Positions 58,756 through 64,000 of a DNA stretch of 64,000 nt are shown piece after piece; position 1 is the stretch's first letter; each line of letters opens with the position of its first letter. Source of the stretch: Streptomyces lucensis JCM 4490 (lineage in GTDB: Bacteria > Actinomycetota > Actinomycetes > Streptomycetales > Streptomycetaceae); assembly GCF_014650035.1 (NCBI RefSeq), contig NZ_BMUE01000001.1:124001-188000 (forward strand), given 5' to 3'. The translations under genes and the position numbers were made by a program. A model generated the notes under the pieces. That model was given only the letters and a program-made list of their open reading frames with translations, was not told the DNA's origin and made no database searches.

Positions 58756-59976
58756 TCAGCTGAGGCGCTCGATGACCATCGCCATGCCCTGGCCGCCGCC
58801 GACGCACATGGTCTCCAGGCCGAACTGCTTGTCGCGCCACTGCAGCGAGTTGATGAGCGTGCCGGTGATCCGGGCGCCCGTCATGCCGAAGGGGTGGCCG
58901 ACGGCGATGGCGCCGCCGTTGACGTTCAGCTTGTCGATGTCGATGCCGAGGTCGCGGTAGGAGGGGATCACCTGGGCGGCGAAGGCCTCGTTGATCTCGA
59001 CCAGGTCGATGTCGTCGATGGTCAGGCCGGCGCGCTGCAGCGCCTGACGGCTCGCCTCCACCGGGCCGAGACCCATGATCTCCGGGGAGAGGCCGGAGAC
59101 GCCGGTGGACACGATCCGGGCGAGCGGGGTCAGACCCAGCTCGCGGGCCTTCGTGTCGGACATGATGACGAGCGCGGCGGCGCCGTCGTTGAGCGCGCAG
59201 CAGTTGCCGGCGGTGACCAGGCCGTCGGGGCGGAACACCGGCTTGAGGCCCTGCACGGCCTCCAGGGTGACGCCGGCGCGCGGGCCGTCGTCCTTGCTGA
59301 CCACGGTGCCGTCCGGCAGCGTCACCGGAGTGATCTCGCGCTCCCAGAAGCCGTTCTTGATGGCCTCCTCGGCGAGGTTCTGCGAGCGGACGCCGAACTC
59401 GTCCATGTCCTGGCGGGTGACACCCTTCCAGCGCGCCAGGTTCTCGGCGGTCTGGCCCATGGCGATGTACGGGTCGGGGAGCAGACCGTCCTCGCGCGGG
59501 TCGTGCCAGGTCGAGCCCTCGGACTGGGCCACGGCGGCGGTACGGGCCTCGGCCTCGGCGAAGAGGGGGTTGCGCGTGTCGGGGAGGCTGTCGGAGTTGC
59601 CCTTGGCGAACCGGGACACCGTCTCGACGCCGGCCGAGATGAACACGTCGCCCTCACCGGCCTTGATGGCGTGCAGCGCCATGCGGGAGGTCTGCAGGGA
59701 TGAGGAGCAGTAGCGGGTGATCGTGCAGCCGGGCAGGTGGTCCATGCCCATCTGCACGGCGACGACCCGGCCGAGGTTGTTGCCCTGCTCGCCGCCGGGC
59801 AGGCCACAGCCGAGCATCAGGTCGTCGATGTCCTTCGGGTCCAGCTCGGGGACCTTCGCCAGGGCCGCCTGGATGATCGTGGCGGTGAGGTCGTCGGGGC
59901 GCAGGTCCTTGAGGGAGCCCTTGAAAGCGCGGCCGATGGGGGAGCGGGCGGTCGAGACGATGACGGCTTCGGGCAT
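58756..59976 (-). CDS. Acetyl-CoA C-acetyltransferase (thiolase)
   Basis: A 406-aa thiolase that cleaves or forms acetoacetyl-CoA or longer 3-ketoacyl-CoA. Nucleophile Cys lies in RYCSSSLQTSRMALHAI (near 89). The His motif is NVNGGAIAVGHPFGMTGAR (near 352-370) and the second Cys is in MCVGGGQGMAMV near the end. Also NEAFAAQ (near 318). ATG at 59976 with GGAG 5 nt upstream. A CYAAGC-type dyad 100 bp upstream suggests control by a TetR-type fatty-acid or steroid catabolism repressor. Direction (biosynthetic or degradative) is undecided. Confidence 0.94.
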   Translation of the reverse strand: MPEAVIVSTARSPIGRAFKGSLKDLRPDDLTATIIQAALAKVPELDPKDIDDLMLGCGLPGGEQGNNLGRVVAVQMGMDHLPGCTITRYCSSSLQTSRMALHAIKAGEGDVFISAGVETVSRFAKGNSDSLPDTRNPLFAEAEARTAAVAQSEGSTWHDPREDGLLPDPYIAMGQTAENLARWKGVTRQDMDEFGVRSQNLAEEAIKNGFWEREITPVTLPDGTVVSKDDGPRAGVTLEAVQGLKPVFRPDGLVTAGNCCALNDGAAALVIMSDTKARELGLTPLARIVSTGVSGLSPEIMGLGPVEASRQALQRAGLTIDDIDLVEINEAFAAQVIPSYRDLGIDIDKLNVNGGAIAVGHPFGMTGARITGTLINSLQWRDKQFGLETMCVGGGQGMAMVIERLS

Positions 59977-60075
59977 CAGGGCTCCAGTGAACTGGGTCGG
60001 GCAGGGCCGTGTGGGAAATTACCCGGCCGTACCTGACTGGTCATCGGTATCGCGGTGTGACACTGGCCGCAATTT

Positions 60076-60093
60076 ACTAAGCGCTTGCTTGGT
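60076..60093. promoter_or_regulatory. TetR-type (FadR/KstR-like) operator upstream of thiolase
   Basis: ACTAAGC-GCTT-GCTTGGT is an 18-bp dyad with one mismatch in 7-bp arms. ACYAAGC/GCTTRGT half-sites are typical of actinobacterial TetR repressors of beta-oxidation and sterol catabolism. It is 100 bp upstream of the thiolase start and 24 bp from the stop of the SGNH gene. Confidence 0.6.
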
Positions 60094-60116
60094 GTCCGTG
60101 CCGCGCTGTGCCCCGC

Positions 60117-61136
60117 TCACACCGACGGCGTCGCCGGCTCGGCCTCCGGGACCCGGCGCCGGCGCCTGCGCTTGAGCAGCGCCCACGGCCCCCGCGGCCC
60201 CGTCGGCATCGCCGCCGTGACCTCGGTGCCCGCCTCGGACGCGGCCTCCGCGGCCGCCCGCGCCACCGGCAGGAAGCCCTCGCGGCGCGACACGTCCGGC
60301 CGCTCCTCGTCCGCCGGCCACAGTCCCAGCGCCGCGCACACCGTCGGCAGCACCGCCATCGCCGCCGTCGCGTACCCCTCGGCCGACGGGTGGTAGTTGT
60401 CCGGCCCGAACAGCTCCCGCGGATTCGCCTCGAACTCGGGGCCCAGCAGGTCCCCCAGCGACACCGTCCGTCCCCCCTGCTCCACCGCCCCGATCGTCTG
60501 CGCGGCCGCCAGCTGCCGCGAGGCCCGCCGGGCCAGCCAGCGCAGCGGCTGCTGCACCGGCTCGATGGTCCCCAGGTCGGGACACGTGCCGACCACCACC
60601 TCCGCGCCGGCCGTGCGCAGCCGCCGTACCGCCGCCGCCAGGTGCCGCACCGAGCGGGTCGGCGGCATCCGGTTGGTGACGTCGTTCGCGCCGATCATGA
60701 TCACGCAGACGTCCGGGACGGGGGCCGGCGCCGAGAGCACCAGCGTCACCTGGCGGTCCAGGTCGTCGGACTGGGCGCCGGGCAGGGCGACGTTGTGCAG
60801 CTCGACCGGCCGTTCCGCCACCGCGGCCAGCCCCGACGCCAGCAGCGCCCCCGGGGTCTGCCCCGACCGGTGCACGCCCTGCCCCGCGGCCGTGGAGTCG
60901 CCGAGCATGGTCAGCCGCAGCGGCGGCTCACCGGGGATGTCGTACGCGTGGCCGTACACGCCGTCGGCCATGGGGACCCGGCCGCTGCTGCCGTTGCCCA
61001 CCTGGCGCCGGGCCAGCCGTACCTCCGCAAGCAGCAGACCGACCGCGGCCGCGCCCACCAGTCCGACCCCGCCGCCGCCGTACGCCGCCCCGGCCGCGAT
61101 GCGCCGGGCCACTCGCGCCCTCGACATCCTCGTCAT
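60117..61136 (-). CDS. SGNH/GDSL hydrolase, membrane-anchored
   Basis: A 339-aa serine esterase. An N-terminal hydrophobic segment (about 13-36, GGGGVGLVGAAAVGLLLAEV) acts as anchor. Block I LTMLGDSTAAGQG (near 75) carries the catalytic Ser, block III GANDVTNR (near 148) the Asn, and block V DNYHPSAEGY (near 274) the Asp-His pair. A basic C-terminal tail (LLKRRRRRRV) follows. Substrate unknown, probably a lipid or wall acyl ester. ATG at 61136 has GAGGAGG but 12 nt upstream, so initiation may be weak. Confidence 0.88.
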   Translation of the reverse strand: MTRMSRARVARRIAAGAAYGGGGVGLVGAAAVGLLLAEVRLARRQVGNGSSGRVPMADGVYGHAYDIPGEPPLRLTMLGDSTAAGQGVHRSGQTPGALLASGLAAVAERPVELHNVALPGAQSDDLDRQVTLVLSAPAPVPDVCVIMIGANDVTNRMPPTRSVRHLAAAVRRLRTAGAEVVVGTCPDLGTIEPVQQPLRWLARRASRQLAAAQTIGAVEQGGRTVSLGDLLGPEFEANPRELFGPDNYHPSAEGYATAAMAVLPTVCAALGLWPADEERPDVSRREGFLPVARAAAEAASEAGTEVTAAMPTGPRGPWALLKRRRRRRVPEAEPATPSV

Positions 61137-61298
61137 GGGTCGCCGCCACCTCCTCGTAGCCGTACACCCACTCCTTGCCCCGTACGGACCGTCCGCCAAT
61201 CGCGACGGGGAGTGAACGCCCGTCCCCCGTCACCCGGGGGCCGTAGGCTGGCGACACCACATACGACCACTGTTTTTTGCAAGCAACCGGAGACAACG

Positions 61299-62690
<1,392 letters not shown>

Positions 62691-63047
62691 CCAACGGCCG
62701 GTGAACGGCCCGTGACCACGGCGAACTCGCGATGACCGCAAGCCGATCGGGCCGTAGCGCAAGTGGTACCAGGGTGTCACGTGCGCGCAGCACCCGCTTA
62801 ACACGGGCCGGGCACAGTAGTGGGTGTCGGCAGGGGTGGGAGCGGCTCCCCGCCCAGGCCGGCGCCGAACGGCGTCACGGACCTCCGGAGCGGCTCCCGG
62901 ACCTCCACGGACGCCACGGACGCGCAGCCCGGCCTGACCGGCCTGCCCGCGTCCCTCGCGGGGACCGCCGTCGTCCCGCCCCCCGGTGACGGGGGTGCGG
63001 CGGTCCCCGCGCAAACCCCTCTCCTCACACGGGACGCGCGGGCCCGC
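62691..63047. other. Intergenic region with tRNA-like fold
   Basis: A 357-bp gap between cbs and the SDR gene. Its left part has a tRNA-like acceptor and D-arm sequence (62749-62809) without a T arm. The right part, GC-rich and with reading frames in all directions, shows no convincing gene. Confidence 0.5.
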
Positions 63048-63827
63048 TCAGTGCACCGAGAAACCGCCGTCGACGAAGATCGACTGCCCGGTGACGTACG
63101 CGGACGCCGGGCCGGCGAGGAACACCGCCGCCCCCTCGAAGTCCTCGGCGAGCCCGTTGCGTCCGGTCATCGTGCGCGCGGCCAGCGCCGCCACCCGCTC
63201 CGGGTCGGCCGACAGGCGGGCGTTCAGCGGCGTCATCACGAACCCCGGCACGAGCGTGTTGCAGGTGACGCCGTGCCGTGACCACGCCTCCGCCTGGGAG
63301 CGGGCCAGCGACTCCAGCGCGCCCTTCGAGACGCCGTAGGCGCCGCTGTCCACGAACGCCCGGTGCGCCTGCTGCGAGGTGACGTGGATGATCCGGCCGT
63401 AGCCGCGCTCGGCCATCCTGGGCCCGAACCGCTGCCCCAGCAGGAACGGGGCCTCCAGGTTGACCGCCATGGTGGTGTCCCACACGTCCTCGCCCAGTTC
63501 GCCCAGCGGCGGCCTGAGGTTGACCCCCGCGCAGTTGACGAGGATGTCGGGCTCCCCGAACACCGCGGCCGCCTCCTCGGCCACCGCGCGCACGCCCTCA
63601 CGCGTGCTCAGATCCCCGCCCACCCAGGCAGCCCGGCACCCGTCGGCCGTCAACTCGGCGACGGCGCGCCCGAGTCTCCCCTCGTCCCGGGCGACGACCA
63701 CCACGCTCGCCCCGGCCCGCGCCAGCGCCCCGGCGATGGCCCGGCCGATGCCGGAACTGCCTCCGGTCACGACGGCGACGCGACCGTCCAGCGAGAACAG
63801 GTCGGTCAGATAGGCGTTCGATGTCAT
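63048..63827 (-). CDS. Short-chain dehydrogenase/reductase (SDR)
   Basis: A 259-aa classical SDR. Cofactor motif TGGSSGIG (about 21-28), NCAGV (near 98), catalytic Ser in VTSQQAH, YGVSK with Tyr and Lys (near 164-168), and the C-terminal FVDGGFSVH are present. It resembles gluconate 5-dehydrogenase or 3-ketoacyl-ACP reductase-type SDRs; NADP preference is suggested by an Arg after the second strand (VVARDEGR). ATG at 63827 with a weak ribosome site; two further codons upstream ATGs are possible. Confidence 0.9.
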   Translation of the reverse strand: MTSNAYLTDLFSLDGRVAVVTGGSSGIGRAIAGALARAGASVVVVARDEGRLGRAVAELTADGCRAAWVGGDLSTREGVRAVAEEAAAVFGEPDILVNCAGVNLRPPLGELGEDVWDTTMAVNLEAPFLLGQRFGPRMAERGYGRIIHVTSQQAHRAFVDSGAYGVSKGALESLARSQAEAWSRHGVTCNTLVPGFVMTPLNARLSADPERVAALAARTMTGRNGLAEDFEGAAVFLAGPASAYVTGQSIFVDGGFSVH

Positions 63828-63895
63828 GCCCGGAGCGTAGACGGCACGCCCCGGGCCGCGGCCCGGCACCGGAGCGTGACCGTAGGCTGCGCGGC

Positions 63896-64000
63896 ATGAG
63901 CATCATCGGAGTCGGGATCGACGTCGCCGAGATCGACCGGTTCCGGGCGTCCCTGGAGCGGACACCCGGGCTGGCCGGCCGCTTGTTCGTGGAGCGGGAG
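63896..64000 (+). CDS. acpS: Holo-ACP synthase, N-terminal fragment
   Basis: The first 35 codons of a gene that runs out of the window: SIIGVGIDVAEIDRFRASLE is the N-terminal signature of AcpS, with the Mg-binding Asp in GIDVAEIDRF. The enzyme loads the phosphopantetheine arm from CoA onto acyl carrier proteins of fatty acid and polyketide synthesis. ATG at 63896. Divergent from the SDR gene. Confidence 0.9.
   Translation, partial: MSIIGVGIDVAEIDRFRASLERTPGLAGRLFVERE

Noticed and set aside
62820..63281. 153-codon plus-strand ORF between cbs and the SDR gene
   Set aside because: Most of it is antisense to the SDR gene and the remainder is non-conserved low-complexity GC-rich sequence.

Overview
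This window is Streptomyces chromosome. GC is very high with G/C at almost every third codon position, GTG and TTG starts are common, and the marker genes are streptomycete: a c-di-AMP riboswitch in front of a resuscitation-promoting factor, a Rex operator before ndh, tandem TamR-type sites at tam, and bldA, the tRNA-Leu(UAA) needed to read UUA codons. Gene order (tamR/tam, desaturase, ppc, pth-rplY-prs-glmU, mfd, mazG, rpf pair, eno-divIC-ppx, ndh-cfa, bldA, thiolase, cbs) matches, from memory, the conserved core of the S. coelicolor chromosome. I saw no IS element, prophage or CRISPR array.

Layout. 1-6134: divergent tamR/tam, a glyoxalase-fold gene, a desaturase-TetR operon and ppc. 6169-11022: membrane protein, pth, rplY, prs, glmU and tRNA-Gln(UUG), all on the minus strand. 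11050-11913: a two-HTH protein with a possible LAGLIDADG-like core next to the tRNA, with less extreme codon bias. 12074-13378: an orphan NarL-type sensor kinase. 13420-18751: the most unusual region, four genes built from toxin and immunity modules (SUKH-3; YwqJ-type deaminase; WHH-type nuclease fused to SUKH; YrhB/Imm35-like domain, long Pro/Gly collagen-like linker, deaminase-like domain and SUKH-4), followed by a coiled-coil polar-growth-type protein. 19820-21939: an SSS symporter with its DUF485 partner.

22603-25970 and 51965-55263 are two paralogous MacB/LolD-type ATPase plus FtsX-like permease operons in opposite orientation. Between them lie mfd, a 34-bp tandem repeat, a lipoprotein-anchored HNH nuclease, secreted and lipoproteins, an HTH-methylase-like gene with a divergent lesion in its catalytic motif, a Ser/Thr kinase with TPRs behind a small membrane protein, a DUF1906 hydrolase-like protein, a SurA-like lipoprotein, mazG, a cytochrome P450, rpfC and rpfA, enolase, divIC, a DUF501 gene, ppx, ndh and cfa. 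After bldA come a Bax1-I family protein, small hypotheticals, an acetyl-CoA acetyltransferase with a TetR-type operator, an SGNH hydrolase, cystathionine beta-synthase, an SDR and the start of acpS.

The best candidates for something undescribed are the toxin/immunity-module cluster (13420-18751) and the HTH-methylase-like gene (33478-35694). The latter has the same dyad, TGTGAAC-N12-GTTCACA, both in its promoter region and inside its own coding sequence, the second copy within an array of related heptamers spaced 27 bp apart.
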